A stretch of DNA of 64,000 nucleotides, taken from the NCBI GenBank assembly GCA_900549855.1, contig URPS01000007.1, forward strand, positions 1-64,000, read 5' to 3'. Of this stretch, positions 1 through 9,036 are shown in pieces (position 1 is the stretch's first letter; each line of letters opens with the position of its first letter). The DNA is from an uncultured bacterium (lineage in GTDB: Bacteria; Cyanobacteriota; Vampirovibrionia; Gastranaerophilales; Gastranaerophilaceae). The translations under genes were made by a program, and so were the position numbers. Below the pieces are notes generated by a model. It did not search any database, was not told where the DNA came from, and saw only the letters and a list, made by a program, of their open reading frames with translations.

Positions 1-1736
1 TAAATCAAGGAATGTCAAACATTTACGGTCAAATTAATGCTAATCAAGGCATCAGTCAATTGATTATTTCAAACCCAAACGGTGTATTATTCGATGGCGC
101 TCAATTTACAACTGCCGGCGATGCTATGATTACAACAAAAGATTTATCTGGTGTTAGAGCAGAAGACTTAAATAAATTTGACATCAAAGATGCAAAATAC
201 TCAAAAATATTTAATGATAATGGAAAGTTAATTCCTATCGAAATTAAAAATAATTCCACATTTAATGTTGGTGGCGATTATAGCATTGTTGCAGCAGGTA
301 TCAATGCAGCTAACTCTACAATTAACGCTAAAGCTGTTAAACTTGTTACAGCAAATGGTCAAGATTATTTAGCACTTAACCAAACCGCTCCTAACAAAGC
401 TCAAACAGTTGCTAAAATGTCCGCTATGAACGTAAATGGAGATTTATATATCACTAATGATGTTGGTGCTTTAGAAATCAAAAACGGCGGAACAATCAAC
501 GGTAACACAAACATTATTACCGGTGGTAACGTTACTATCAACAAAACTCACAATGATAACAGACTAACAATGAATGGTGATGTTAAAGTTGTAAATAATG
601 GTGCAAGAGCATTTTTAAGAAACGCTGATGTTAAAGGCAATTTAGAAATGACAAACGGTGGTGGTTTCCTTGATGTTGGAGATGTTCACGTAGCAAAGAA
701 TGCTAAATTGACGACAAAAGATGTTTCACAAAACTATGATAACAATTGCTATCAAACAATAAAACATTTTGTTCACGTAATTGGTGATACAAAAGTTGAC
801 GGAGATTTAGCAATTGAATCTAAACACAACATTCATATTGGTGGTTATGATTACGATGCACAAAAACTTGCAGATGGTAAATTAACCGTTGGTGGTGATT
901 TGACTGCTCACGCTACTGATGGTCACGTTATGACAACAGTTGACACTTCTGCAAATAAAATCACAATGAAATCTGACAATTTAAACGTTTTGACTGACGG
1001 CAAAGCAACATTAACCGCTAAAGAATACAAATTTTCTTCAAATGGTTATCTTGGTGGTTTAACTTCAACAGATGCAATGTCAGTAGACCAAAAAATCGTT
1101 AAGATTATGGAAAACTATATTCCAGTTCCTGATACAGTTGGAACTCCTGGTTATATCAATGTTAATGGTGGAACAATTTCTCAAATTGATACTCCATCAA
1201 CAGCTTATATTTCATCAAAAGCTGATTTAAAAGTAACTGGTGCTAATGCAAAAGAAGTTAATTTGGTAGCTCCTGATAAGTTCATTGAAATCACCGGACC
1301 TGATGTTCACGCAGATACAATCAAGGTTGGTAAAGCAACTAATAAGTTAAAAGTTGACTTCCCTGGAAGAGATTACACTCTTAAATATACAAACATCAGA
1401 GATGAAAAAGAAGTTACTGTTAACAAAAATGACGTAATTACATACGAATTAACAAATGCGCCAAACGGTTACAACGACGGAACTCAGATTGCAGGCAAAT
1501 CAACATACTTAGTTGGTCCTGATGCTCCAGTAGAACCGGAACCACAACCGACTCCTGATGATAATGAAAACGCTAAAGTTCTAAGAAGCTTTGAAAACAA
1601 ATCATTAGATTTGAACCAAGTTTACACACCGGTTGCATACGCTGCAGATTTGGATGACGATCAAAATGATACAGGAGTTAGAAAGAACGTTGATGGTTCT
1701 GTAACAGTTGTAAGAGCATTCCCAATGGTAAACTAA
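1..1736 (+). CDS. Filamentous-haemagglutinin-like exported protein, C-terminal part
   Basis: Open at the left edge: the frame continues upstream of the first internal ATG at 12, so this is the 3' part of a larger gene. The first 60 residues contain the SNPNGVLF segment and surrounding Asn/Gly-rich repeats typical of the haemagglutination activity domain of two-partner-secretion TpsA proteins. The following 400 residues are short Gly/Asn/Thr-rich strands (GGNVTIN, NGDVKV, KGNLEM types), as expected for a right-handed beta-helix. A Pro/Glu-rich linker (VEPEPQPTPDD) precedes the last 60 residues. Secretion and adhesion are inferred from the family. The signal peptide is outside the window, and no TpsB transporter is visible here. 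Confidence 0.75.
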   Translation, partial: NQGMSNIYGQINANQGISQLIISNPNGVLFDGAQFTTAGDAMITTKDLSGVRAEDLNKFDIKDAKYSKIFNDNGKLIPIEIKNNSTFNVGGDYSIVAAGINAANSTINAKAVKLVTANGQDYLALNQTAPNKAQTVAKMSAMNVNGDLYITNDVGALEIKNGGTINGNTNIITGGNVTINKTHNDNRLTMNGDVKVVNNGARAFLRNADVKGNLEMTNGGGFLDVGDVHVAKNAKLTTKDVSQNYDNNCYQTIKHFVHVIGDTKVDGDLAIESKHNIHIGGYDYDAQKLADGKLTVGGDLTAHATDGHVMTTVDTSANKITMKSDNLNVLTDGKATLTAKEYKFSSNGYLGGLTSTDAMSVDQKIVKIMENYIPVPDTVGTPGYINVNGGTISQIDTPSTAYISSKADLKVTGANAKEVNLVAPDKFIEITGPDVHADTIKVGKATNKLKVDFPGRDYTLKYTNIRDEKEVTVNKNDVITYELTNAPNGYNDGTQIAGKSTYLVGPDAPVEPEPQPTPDDNENAKVLRSFENKSLDLNQVYTPVAYAADLDDDQNDTGVRKNVDGSVTVVRAFPMVN

Positions 1737-1761
1737 TTCCATTAAAAGATGTAAGATAATT

Positions 1762-1794
1762 AAAAAAGACATTCTTTCAAGAATGTCTTTTTTG
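1762..1794 (+). terminator. Rho-independent terminator after the haemagglutinin-like gene
   Basis: AAAAGACATTCTT pairs with AAGAATGTCTTTT around a short loop and is followed by a run of T. It lies about 25 bases after the stop codon. Confidence 0.85.
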
Positions 1795-1821
1795 TTTACA
1801 AATTTATAGTTGCCACTATGT

Positions 1822-1827
1822 TATAAT
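1822..1827 (+). promoter_or_regulatory. -10 hexamer of a leaderless priA promoter
   Basis: TATAAT ends 7 bases before the priA ATG, and no Shine-Dalgarno sequence lies between. Transcription would begin at or next to the A of the start codon. The same arrangement recurs at several other genes in the window. Confidence 0.55.
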
Positions 1828-1834
1828 AATAACC

Positions 1835-4039
1835 ATGAAGTACGCATTGGTTTTAGTAAATATAAAAGGGCTTGGAGTCAAGACATTCAGCTATCTTATA
1901 CCCGACGAGATGAAAGATATTATTCAAATCGGGCAGGCTGTAATGGTTCCATTTGGCAGACAAGGATTAATCAATGCGTTTATTGTAGGTTTTTCTGATT
2001 ACCTTCCGGGAGATTTTAAAGCAAAAAAAATTAATCGAATAATTGATGAAACACCGCTTTTTTCTATCAAATATTTGAAGCTGTTAGAGTGGGTTGCAAA
2101 CTATTACTGCACAGACTTTGTTACGGTTTTAAATGCAGCTTTACCTATGAAATTAATAGAAAAAAATGCAAAAATTGCACTTGCTGTTTCATTGATTAAG
2201 GAAGACGGCGAAGGTTTAACAAAACGTCAAAAAGAGATTTTGGCTCTACTTAAAACTAAAGGTAAATGCTCGCTTATAGAATTTGAAGAATTAGCCAAAA
2301 CTACACGAGCAACAATGAAAAAACTTGCAGAAGGTGGTTTTGTAAAAATAGAAGAAGAATATATTTACAGAAATCCACTTTCTATATTCAAAGATGTGGA
2401 AACAGAACCTCTATTTGAACTTTCCGGTGAACAAATTACAGCTTATGAAGGGATAAAAGCAAAACTAAAATCGCCAAACCCAATTCTTTTACACGGCGTA
2501 ACCGCTTCCGGTAAAACAGAGGTTTACTTTAAATTAATAAAAGATGTTATTGATTCCGGTAAAAATGTACTATTTTTAGCTCCGGAAATTGCTTTAGCAT
2601 CTCAACTGACCAAAAGATTAGCTCGAAAATTCGGCATAAGAGATGTTGCAATTTGGCATAGCAGTATTGGTGAAGGCGAGAAATATGATGTTTGGCAAAG
2701 ACTTTATAACAATGATATTAAAATCCTTGCTGGAGCTCGTTCAGCCGTATTTGCACCTTTGCAAAACATAGGTTTAATAATTATTGACGAGGAGCACGAA
2801 GGCGCTTATAAACAAACAAACCCTGCGCCAAGATACGACGCAAGAGTCGTTGCAAGACGCTTGGCGCAATTTCACCAAGCACCGCTAATCTTAGGCTCTG
2901 CAACTCCTGATATTTCAACTTATTATTATGCAACTAATAACAATAACTTATTTGAGATGAGAAAGCGTTTCAATAATTCTCCGCTTGCGAAACCTCAAGT
3001 AATTAATATGCAAGAATACGGAAAAGCCGCTTACAGAGGAATTATTTCTAAACCTTTACAAACAGAAATTGTTGAAACATTAGAAAGAAATCAGCAAGTA
3101 ATTCTCTTGATGAACCGCAGAGGATATTCTACATATACGCAATGTAAAGCTTGCGGAACGGTTGTTGAATGCCCGGATTGTTCTATACCAATGATTTGGC
3201 ACGCAAGTGTAAAAAAACTCAAATGCCACTACTGCAATAGAGAAATGAGTTTTCCTGAATTTTGTCCACAATGTGGAAGTGATGCACTTTCCACTTCCGG
3301 AGTCGGAACTCAAAAAATTGAACTGTTAGTAAAAGAGCTTTATCCCGATGCAAGAATTGAAAGAATAGATAGTGACATTTTAACCAGAAAAAACGCTCAT
3401 ATTGAACTATTGAATAAATTTCAAAAAGGCGAAATTGATATTTTAGTTGGCACGCAAATGATAGCAAAAGGCTTGGATAACCCTAATGTTACACTTGTTG
3501 GTGTACTTAGTGCTGATTCCGGTTTTAATATTCCTGACTATAGAGCTTCTGAAAGAGGTTTTCAATTGCTTACACAGGTTGCAGGACGTGCCGGCAGAGG
3601 AGAATTTAAGGGTAAAGTATTATTTCAAACTTATAACCCTGATTATTACGCTTTCCAAACAGCTAAAGCACAAGATTATGAAAAGTTCTTTGAAACAGAA
3701 ATCAAAGCCAGACAAGAGTTTGATTATCCGCCATTCAGCCAAATCATCCGTCTTATATTATCATCACAAAATAATTTTCGTGCTGAGAAATCTGCTATGG
3801 AAATTGCAATGCGCTTAAACACAATGACGGAAAAATTTGGGTTTGGGGAATATTTGGAAACGCTTGGTCCAACCCCTTGCGTAATTGAAAAATTAAACGG
3901 ATACTATAGGTTCCAAATACTTATCAAAAATAAATTATCACAAAAAGGGCATGATTTTATTTCTAAATTTTTAAGCAAAATCACAATGCCTAAAGACATT
4001 CGCCTTGCAATTGATGTTGATCCGTTAGATATTTTGTAA
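1835..4039 (+). CDS. priA: Primosomal protein N' (replication restart helicase PriA)
   Basis: A 734-residue superfamily 2 helicase that reloads the replicative helicase at stalled forks. The order of elements is that of PriA: N-terminal DNA-binding region, Walker A GVTASGKTE near residue 222, DEEH box near 317, GSATPD motif III, then a cysteine-rich zinc-binding insert (CKACG, CPDC, CHYC, CPQCG) near residues 435-490, and motif VI VAGRAGRGEFKG. Length matches the family. The start is the ATG at 1835, directly behind a -10 hexamer. A gene of the conserved chromosome, probably transcribed alone. Confidence 0.97.
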   Translation: MKYALVLVNIKGLGVKTFSYLIPDEMKDIIQIGQAVMVPFGRQGLINAFIVGFSDYLPGDFKAKKINRIIDETPLFSIKYLKLLEWVANYYCTDFVTVLNAALPMKLIEKNAKIALAVSLIKEDGEGLTKRQKEILALLKTKGKCSLIEFEELAKTTRATMKKLAEGGFVKIEEEYIYRNPLSIFKDVETEPLFELSGEQITAYEGIKAKLKSPNPILLHGVTASGKTEVYFKLIKDVIDSGKNVLFLAPEIALASQLTKRLARKFGIRDVAIWHSSIGEGEKYDVWQRLYNNDIKILAGARSAVFAPLQNIGLIIIDEEHEGAYKQTNPAPRYDARVVARRLAQFHQAPLILGSATPDISTYYYATNNNNLFEMRKRFNNSPLAKPQVINMQEYGKAAYRGIISKPLQTEIVETLERNQQVILLMNRRGYSTYTQCKACGTVVECPDCSIPMIWHASVKKLKCHYCNREMSFPEFCPQCGSDALSTSGVGTQKIELLVKELYPDARIERIDSDILTRKNAHIELLNKFQKGEIDILVGTQMIAKGLDNPNVTLVGVLSADSGFNIPDYRASERGFQLLTQVAGRAGRGEFKGKVLFQTYNPDYYAFQTAKAQDYEKFFETEIKARQEFDYPPFSQIIRLILSSQNNFRAEKSAMEIAMRLNTMTEKFGFGEYLETLGPTPCVIEKLNGYYRFQILIKNKLSQKGHDFISKFLSKITMPKDIRLAIDVDPLDIL

Positions 4040-4130
4040 ATGTTTGTAACGTTTTCGTTATTTTTATTAAAGTTTTTTGAAAATCTGCCGTAATACATGA
4101 TGGTTGTATCAACATTAAGGAGAAAATATT

Positions 4131-4763
4131 ATGGCAATTCCAGATTATTCAAACATTAAATTTGACATGAGCAGCATGAACACATTTTTTAAAGACCAAG
4201 GTGTAAATGTTGCAGCAGGAGATACTGCAAAATTGAATACGATTTTTAAAGAGTGCGATACTGAAGGTGCTAAAAATGCTAAGGGTGAAAAGAAAGGTGA
4301 TGGCGTTCTTAATGGGCAAGAACGTGCAACATTTTTAAGCAAAATCAAAAGTGCTTGTCCACAATTATATGATAAAATTGTAGATTTCTTTACCACAGTT
4401 GAAACAACAGAAGATATTGCAGCTACAGATAAAGAAACACGCCAAAAACTTACCGATGCACAAAAGGCAAATGATAAGGCACGTACAGAAGAAAAGATTA
4501 AAAATACCGGAAATTATGAAGCCAATATCAATCAATGGCAGAAAGAAGCTGCGAAGGAAGTTGAAAGAAATCGAGCTGAAGCAGAAAAAGAAGTTGAAAA
4601 ATTACAGCTTCTTGATGATTTCAGAGCAGAATGGACAGGAGAAGTTGACAACAAGACTTTGACAGCACAACTTGCTGAACTTAAGAACATCAAAGATAAA
4701 GACGCACTTGATAAAAAATTAATGGAATTTAATATTCAAAATAGAAATTACGATGTTGAATAA
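4131..4763 (+). CDS. Small charged protein with EF-hand-like segment and coiled coil
   Basis: A 210-residue protein I do not recognise. It starts after a good ribosome site (AAGGAG, 8 bases before the ATG). Residues 41-70 contain a Asp/Gly-rich stretch, ECDTEG...KKGDGVLNGQE, that resembles an EF-hand calcium loop followed by its helix. Residues 95-185 are rich in Lys/Glu/Ala and look like a long coiled coil. No signal peptide or membrane segment is seen, so it is probably cytoplasmic. Calcium binding is a guess from the loop pattern only. It is followed by its own terminator. Confidence 0.6.
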   Translation: MAIPDYSNIKFDMSSMNTFFKDQGVNVAAGDTAKLNTIFKECDTEGAKNAKGEKKGDGVLNGQERATFLSKIKSACPQLYDKIVDFFTTVETTEDIAATDKETRQKLTDAQKANDKARTEEKIKNTGNYEANINQWQKEAAKEVERNRAEAEKEVEKLQLLDDFRAEWTGEVDNKTLTAQLAELKNIKDKDALDKKLMEFNIQNRNYDVE

Positions 4764-4775
4764 AATTAATAAAAG

Positions 4776-4807
4776 TTAAAGGTGCGTAAACTGCACCTTT
4801 AATTTTT
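4776..4807. terminator. Terminator between convergent genes
   Basis: Ten-base-pair stem TTAAAGGTGC/GCACCTTTAA followed by T5. It ends the 4131 gene on the plus strand and touches the stop of the convergent oxidoreductase. Confidence 0.8.
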
Positions 4808-6155
4808 AACTCAATTTCGACTTCAAAATTCTTGCAGCAGATATCAAAATATCAATACTTGTAGAAAATGGCGGAGCATAAGTTAAATCAACATCAAGCA
4901 AGTCTTCCACACGCATATTACTCAATAACCCTACAGATACGGTATTAACTCGTTTATCAGCATCTCCACACCCTATAGCTTGTGCTCCAAGAACCCTGTG
5001 TGTGCGCCTATCTGCCACAAGTTTAAGCGTTACATTTTGAACTTTTGGCATGTAGCCTGCTCTATCACGTTTTGTTATAACAACTGATACAGTATCAAAA
5101 CCGAGCTTTTGTGCAGCTTTCTCAGTTAAACCAGTCATAGATATGTTTAACACATGGTACCTAAGTACTGCAGAATTAAGAATTCCTTCAAAATCTTCAA
5201 CTCCTCCGCAAGCATTAATAGCTGCAACACGCCCCTCTTTATTTGCAGTTGAACCCAATGGCAGCCAAACCGGAGTGTGAGAAATCATATTTATTTTTTC
5301 CACACAATCACCGCAAGCGTAAATATCAGGAATATTAGTTTGCATGCGGCTGTTAACTTTGATTGCACCCGTAATTCCAAGTTCAATCCCTGCATCAGCG
5401 GCAATATCAACAACCGGACGAACTCCGGTAGAAATAATAACCATATCTGTTTCAAACCCGAAGCCTTTTTGAGTTACAACACCTGTTACTTTATCATCAC
5501 CCACGAACTCGCTCACTGAATCATCATTGAGAATTTTTACTTTATTATCAGAGTTTTCAAGTATAAAACTTTGAATAAGCGATGAGATTTCTTCATCAAA
5601 AACAGATAGAATAAATGCTAAACGTTCAATTACTGTGACATTTTTCCCATTTTTGACAAACGCTTCAATTAATTCCACCGCAATATAACCACCACCAACT
5701 ATGGTGATATGATTTGATTTTTCCATTGTTTCTCTGATGTTTATACCATCTTGAAGTGTTCTTAAGGTAAAAATATTTTTTAAGTTATTGTTTTTTATTT
5801 CCGGTTTATAAGGAAAAGAACCGGTTGCAATTATAAGCCTATCGTATTCTACAAAAAAGCATTCATTTGTTTCTAAATTTTTAACAAGAATTTTTTTATC
5901 AGCCGGAAGAATTTTCGTGACCCTGTTTAGTGTATGAATATGAACACCACTTTTTTCAAATTCTTCTATAGTTCTTACTATAAGCTTATGCCAGTCTTCA
6001 AAATCTCCTGCAATATAATACGGAAGTCCGCAAGAAGAATAAGAAACACAGGTATCTTGAGTATAAATATGGACTTCTGCATCAGGCAAAAGTCTTTTTG
6101 ACTTAGCTGCAGCCTTCGCACCTGCTGCAACTCCACCAATAATTATAATTTTCAT
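4806..6155 (-). CDS. FAD/NAD(P)H disulfide oxidoreductase (CoA-disulfide reductase / NADH oxidase family)
   Basis: A 449-residue flavoprotein. The N-terminus carries the FAD-binding GGVAAGAKAA motif, and the single redox cysteine lies in SYSSCGLPYY near residue 43, as in CoA-disulfide reductases and NADH oxidases rather than the CxxxxC of glutathione reductase. A second dinucleotide fold (VGGGYIAVE) near residue 150 binds NAD(P)H, CGDC near 282 is the second FAD motif, and a dimerisation domain follows. It reduces either CoA disulfide or oxygen; sequence alone does not decide. The ATG at 6155 is chosen over the upstream TTG because a -10-like CATAAT lies 6 bases before it, which suggests leaderless initiation. 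Confidence 0.85.
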   Translation of the reverse strand: MKIIIIGGVAAGAKAAAKSKRLLPDAEVHIYTQDTCVSYSSCGLPYYIAGDFEDWHKLIVRTIEEFEKSGVHIHTLNRVTKILPADKKILVKNLETNECFFVEYDRLIIATGSFPYKPEIKNNNLKNIFTLRTLQDGINIRETMEKSNHITIVGGGYIAVELIEAFVKNGKNVTVIERLAFILSVFDEEISSLIQSFILENSDNKVKILNDDSVSEFVGDDKVTGVVTQKGFGFETDMVIISTGVRPVVDIAADAGIELGITGAIKVNSRMQTNIPDIYACGDCVEKINMISHTPVWLPLGSTANKEGRVAAINACGGVEDFEGILNSAVLRYHVLNISMTGLTEKAAQKLGFDTVSVVITKRDRAGYMPKVQNVTLKLVADRRTHRVLGAQAIGCGDADKRVNTVSVGLLSNMRVEDLLDVDLTYAPPFSTSIDILISAARILKSKLS

Positions 6156-6161
6156 ACTCAA

Positions 6162-6167
6162 ATTATG
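6162..6167 (-). promoter_or_regulatory. -10 hexamer of a leaderless promoter (oxidoreductase)
   Basis: CATAAT on the minus strand, 6 bases before the ATG at 6155, with no ribosome binding site between. Confidence 0.4.
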
Positions 6168-6212
6168 ATATTAAGTGAAAATTTATACAATTAGACAAGT
6201 CGATATTCATTA

Positions 6213-6245
6213 GAAAAGGTGGGAACCGCTTACGCTTTTCCCACC
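6213..6245 (-). terminator. Terminator of pilT
   Basis: On the minus strand GGTGGGAA pairs with TTCCCACC around a 12-base loop and is followed by TTTTCT. It lies just downstream of the pilT stop. Confidence 0.75.
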
Positions 6246-6278
6246 CTACACAATTTTGATTATATATTTTTTATTTTC

Positions 6279-7349
6279 TTAAGAGTTTTGTAATCCTCTC
6301 TTGAATTCTTCCGGTCTGCTTGAACGAGCAAGAGCGTCTTCAAGAGTAATTTTCTTTCTCATATACAAATCACGTAATGACATTTCTAATGTTTGCATAC
6401 CAAAACCTGAGTTTGTTTGCATTGTAGAATAAATCTGAGCTGCTTTTGCTTCTCTAATTAAGTTTGCAATTGCAGGAATTACTAACATAACTTCTTGAGC
6501 CATTACACGACCTTGTTTAGAACCATCAGCTTGAAGAAGTGGCAACAATGTTTGTGAGAATACAGCTACTAATGAGTTAGAAAGCTGAACTCTTACTTGC
6601 TGTTGTTGACCTTCAGGGAATACGTCGATGATACGGTCAATTGTTTGAGAAGCTGAAGATGTGTGCAAAGTACCGAATACTAAGTGACCTGTTTCAGCAG
6701 CAGTCAATGCTAACCTGATTGTATCCAAATCACGCATCTCACCTACCAGAATGATATCCGGATCTTCACGAAGGGCTGACTTCAATGCGTTTGCGAAACT
6801 TCTTGTATCTTGACCAAGTTCTCTTTGGTGAATGATTGAACGTTTTGACGGATGAATAAATTCGATTGGGTCTTCAATTGTCAAAATGTGTTCTGAACGT
6901 GTTTCGTTAATATAGTTAATCATTGCAGCCAAGGTAGTTGATTTACCAGAACCGGTAGGTCCGGTTACTAGAACTAAGCCACGAGGTTTTTCTGCGATTT
7001 TTCTAACAGTATCAGATAAACCCAATTCCTTGAAAGAAGGAACTTTTGATGCAATTACACGGAATGCAGCTGCATAATTCCCTCTATCTTTATAAATATT
7101 AACCCTGAAACGACTTAAACCTTGAATTCCGTATGAAAAGTCAAGTTCCCAGTCTTGTTCAAGTTTACGTCTTTGTTCTTTATTTAACATTGGGAACAAA
7201 AGCAATTCAACTTCTTCCGGTTTAAGAGCTGGAACATCCATTCTTTGTAAATTACCATCAATACGAACAACCGGAGGTAAGCCAGCAGAAATGTGTAAAT
7301 CAGAACCTCTCTGTTTTACAACGACTTCTAAATATTTCTCTATAAGCAT
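6279..7349 (-). CDS. pilT: Type IV pilus retraction ATPase PilT
   Basis: A 356-residue hexameric secretion ATPase that depolymerises type IV pili. It contains the PilT N-terminal domain with the GSDLHISAGLPP motif, Walker A GPTGSGKST near residue 130, the Asp box and Walker B DPDIILVGEMRD, the His box LVFGTLHTSSA and the C-terminal AQEVM region typical of PilT. The ATG at 7349 is preferred to the TTG one codon upstream, with GAGGG about 9 bases before it. No other pilus gene is in the window. Very likely twitching motility or a related pilus function. Confidence 0.95.
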   Translation of the reverse strand: MLIEKYLEVVVKQRGSDLHISAGLPPVVRIDGNLQRMDVPALKPEEVELLLFPMLNKEQRRKLEQDWELDFSYGIQGLSRFRVNIYKDRGNYAAAFRVIASKVPSFKELGLSDTVRKIAEKPRGLVLVTGPTGSGKSTTLAAMINYINETRSEHILTIEDPIEFIHPSKRSIIHQRELGQDTRSFANALKSALREDPDIILVGEMRDLDTIRLALTAAETGHLVFGTLHTSSASQTIDRIIDVFPEGQQQQVRVQLSNSLVAVFSQTLLPLLQADGSKQGRVMAQEVMLVIPAIANLIREAKAAQIYSTMQTNSGFGMQTLEMSLRDLYMRKKITLEDALARSSRPEEFKRGLQNS

Positions 7350-7459
7350 CAAGTAGCCCTCATTCTATCTTATTGCGGATTATAAGTCCGCTTCATAGCA
7401 CTATTTTACATAAAAAACTATATCATAAAAATAAAGAATTGTAAACTTTTTATATAACG

Positions 7460-7491
7460 AAAAACAAATGATGGTACTATTGCACCATCAT
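7460..7491 (-). terminator. Terminator of the glutamate synthase small-subunit gene
   Basis: ATGATGGT and ACCATCAT pair around an 8-base loop. On the minus strand a T-rich tail (TTTGTTTTT) follows. It lies about 30 bases after the stop at 7521. Confidence 0.75.
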
Positions 7492-7520
7492 TAAATAATT
7501 TTTTACTTAAAACTTCTAAT

Positions 7521-8888
7521 CTACCCAAGTAATGCTTCATTGATAGCTTTTGCAGCTTTTTTCCCAGCACCCATTGCGTTGATTGCGTTTGAAGTTCCAA
7601 CCGGAGCTACGTCACCACCCGCAAAAATTCTAGGAATTGAAGTTTCTCTTGTTTCAGAATCAACGGAGAAATAACCTTTTGGGTCCAATTCAAAAATAAT
7701 TCCATCTTGTTGAGCTGATTTCTGGATGATAGGGTTTGGTCCGGTTCCTAATGCAACAATTACAGAATCAACATCCAAATCAACGTATCTTCCAGTGCCA
7801 ACCGGTCTGCGTCTTCCGGATTCGTCCGGTTCACCAAGTTCCATTACTTCAAATTTCATTCCGTTTACATAGCCGTCTTTGTCATATATTTCAATTGGAG
7901 CATGCAAGAATACAAAGTTAACACCTTCTTCTTTAGCGTGGCGAATTTCTTCTAATCTGGCAGGAAGTTCAGCTTCTGTTCTTCTATATACTATATAAAC
8001 TTTCTCAAAACCAACTCTTACTGCGGTTCTTGCAGCATCCATCGCAACGTTACCACCACCAATTACAGCAACAGCCTTCCCAACTCTTAGCGGAGTTGCA
8101 GAATTTTCTTCATTAGCGTGCATTAAGTTTACTCTTGTCAAAAATTCGTTTGCAGAATAAACTCCATTTAGGTTTTCACCTTTAATATTCATCATTTTAG
8201 GAAGTCCTGCACCGGAACAGATAAATATTGCATCAAATCCATCTTCCTGTAATTCTTTAAGCGTTATAGATTTGCCGACTACAACATTCTTTTCGAATTT
8301 AACTCCCATATCTTTTAGTGATTTAATTTCTCTATCAAGAACAGTTCTTGGAAGTCTGAACGGTGGAATACCATATCTCAATACTCCGCCGAATTCATGA
8401 AGAGCTTCAAAAATCGTTACTTCGTGACCGGCTTTTCTCAAATCAGACGCTGCTGTCATGCCGGCACAACCTGAACCGATTACGGCAACTTTTTTGCCGG
8501 ATGGAACGATTTCTACAGATTTAGCAGAAGTGTTGTCACCCACATATCTTTCTAATGCACCGATAGCAATTGCTTCACCTTTTATACCAAGGATACATTG
8601 ACCTTCGCACTGTCTTTCTTGCGGACAAATTCTTCCGCAAACAGATGGAAGCATGCTTGTTTGTCTAATAATTTCTCCTGCTTCATCAAGGTTATCTTCC
8701 TTCAAAGCTTTTATAAAATCTGGTATATGAATATTTACAGGACAGCCTTTCACACATCTTGGATTTTTGCAGCTCAAACAACGAGAAGCTTCTGCTTTAA
8801 CTTGTTCTGCGGTAAGGTTTTCTTCAACCGGCAAAAAATTATGTCTACGTTCTATTTTATCCTGTTCTTTAGGTCTTTGTCTATTCAT
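7521..8888 (-). CDS. gltD: NADPH-dependent glutamate synthase small subunit (GltD family)
   Basis: A 455-residue iron-sulfur flavoprotein. The N-terminal ferredoxin-like domain has two cysteine clusters (CLSCKNPRCVKGCP near residue 38, CGRICPQERQCEGQC near 89). The FAD fold GSGCAGMTAA is near residue 137 and the NADPH fold GGGNVAMDAA near 275, followed by the GGDV motif. It passes electrons from NADPH to the glutamate-forming subunit. The same fold also occurs in stand-alone homotetrameric forms and in NfnL-type transhydrogenases. No large subunit lies next to it, so the partner is unknown. AAGGAG lies before the ATG. Confidence 0.88.
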   Translation of the reverse strand: MNRQRPKEQDKIERRHNFLPVEENLTAEQVKAEASRCLSCKNPRCVKGCPVNIHIPDFIKALKEDNLDEAGEIIRQTSMLPSVCGRICPQERQCEGQCILGIKGEAIAIGALERYVGDNTSAKSVEIVPSGKKVAVIGSGCAGMTAASDLRKAGHEVTIFEALHEFGGVLRYGIPPFRLPRTVLDREIKSLKDMGVKFEKNVVVGKSITLKELQEDGFDAIFICSGAGLPKMMNIKGENLNGVYSANEFLTRVNLMHANEENSATPLRVGKAVAVIGGGNVAMDAARTAVRVGFEKVYIVYRRTEAELPARLEEIRHAKEEGVNFVFLHAPIEIYDKDGYVNGMKFEVMELGEPDESGRRRPVGTGRYVDLDVDSVIVALGTGPNPIIQKSAQQDGIIFELDPKGYFSVDSETRETSIPRIFAGGDVAPVGTSNAINAMGAGKKAAKAINEALLG

Positions 8889-9023
8889 ATAAAACTCTCC
8901 TTATGCACTAGATAGTATACCAAAAAAATATAAAGAGGTAAATAGATTGGATATGAGGGATAAGATGTTTAGGGACTTTGGGGCTTAGATTTGTAAATAT
9001 TATACAACTATACTTTTTTATGT

Positions 9024-9029
9024 TACAAT
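9024..9029 (+). promoter_or_regulatory. -10 hexamer of a leaderless wecB promoter
   Basis: TACAAT ends 7 bases before the wecB ATG and there is no Shine-Dalgarno sequence. Confidence 0.5.
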
Positions 9030-9036
9030 CAATTGT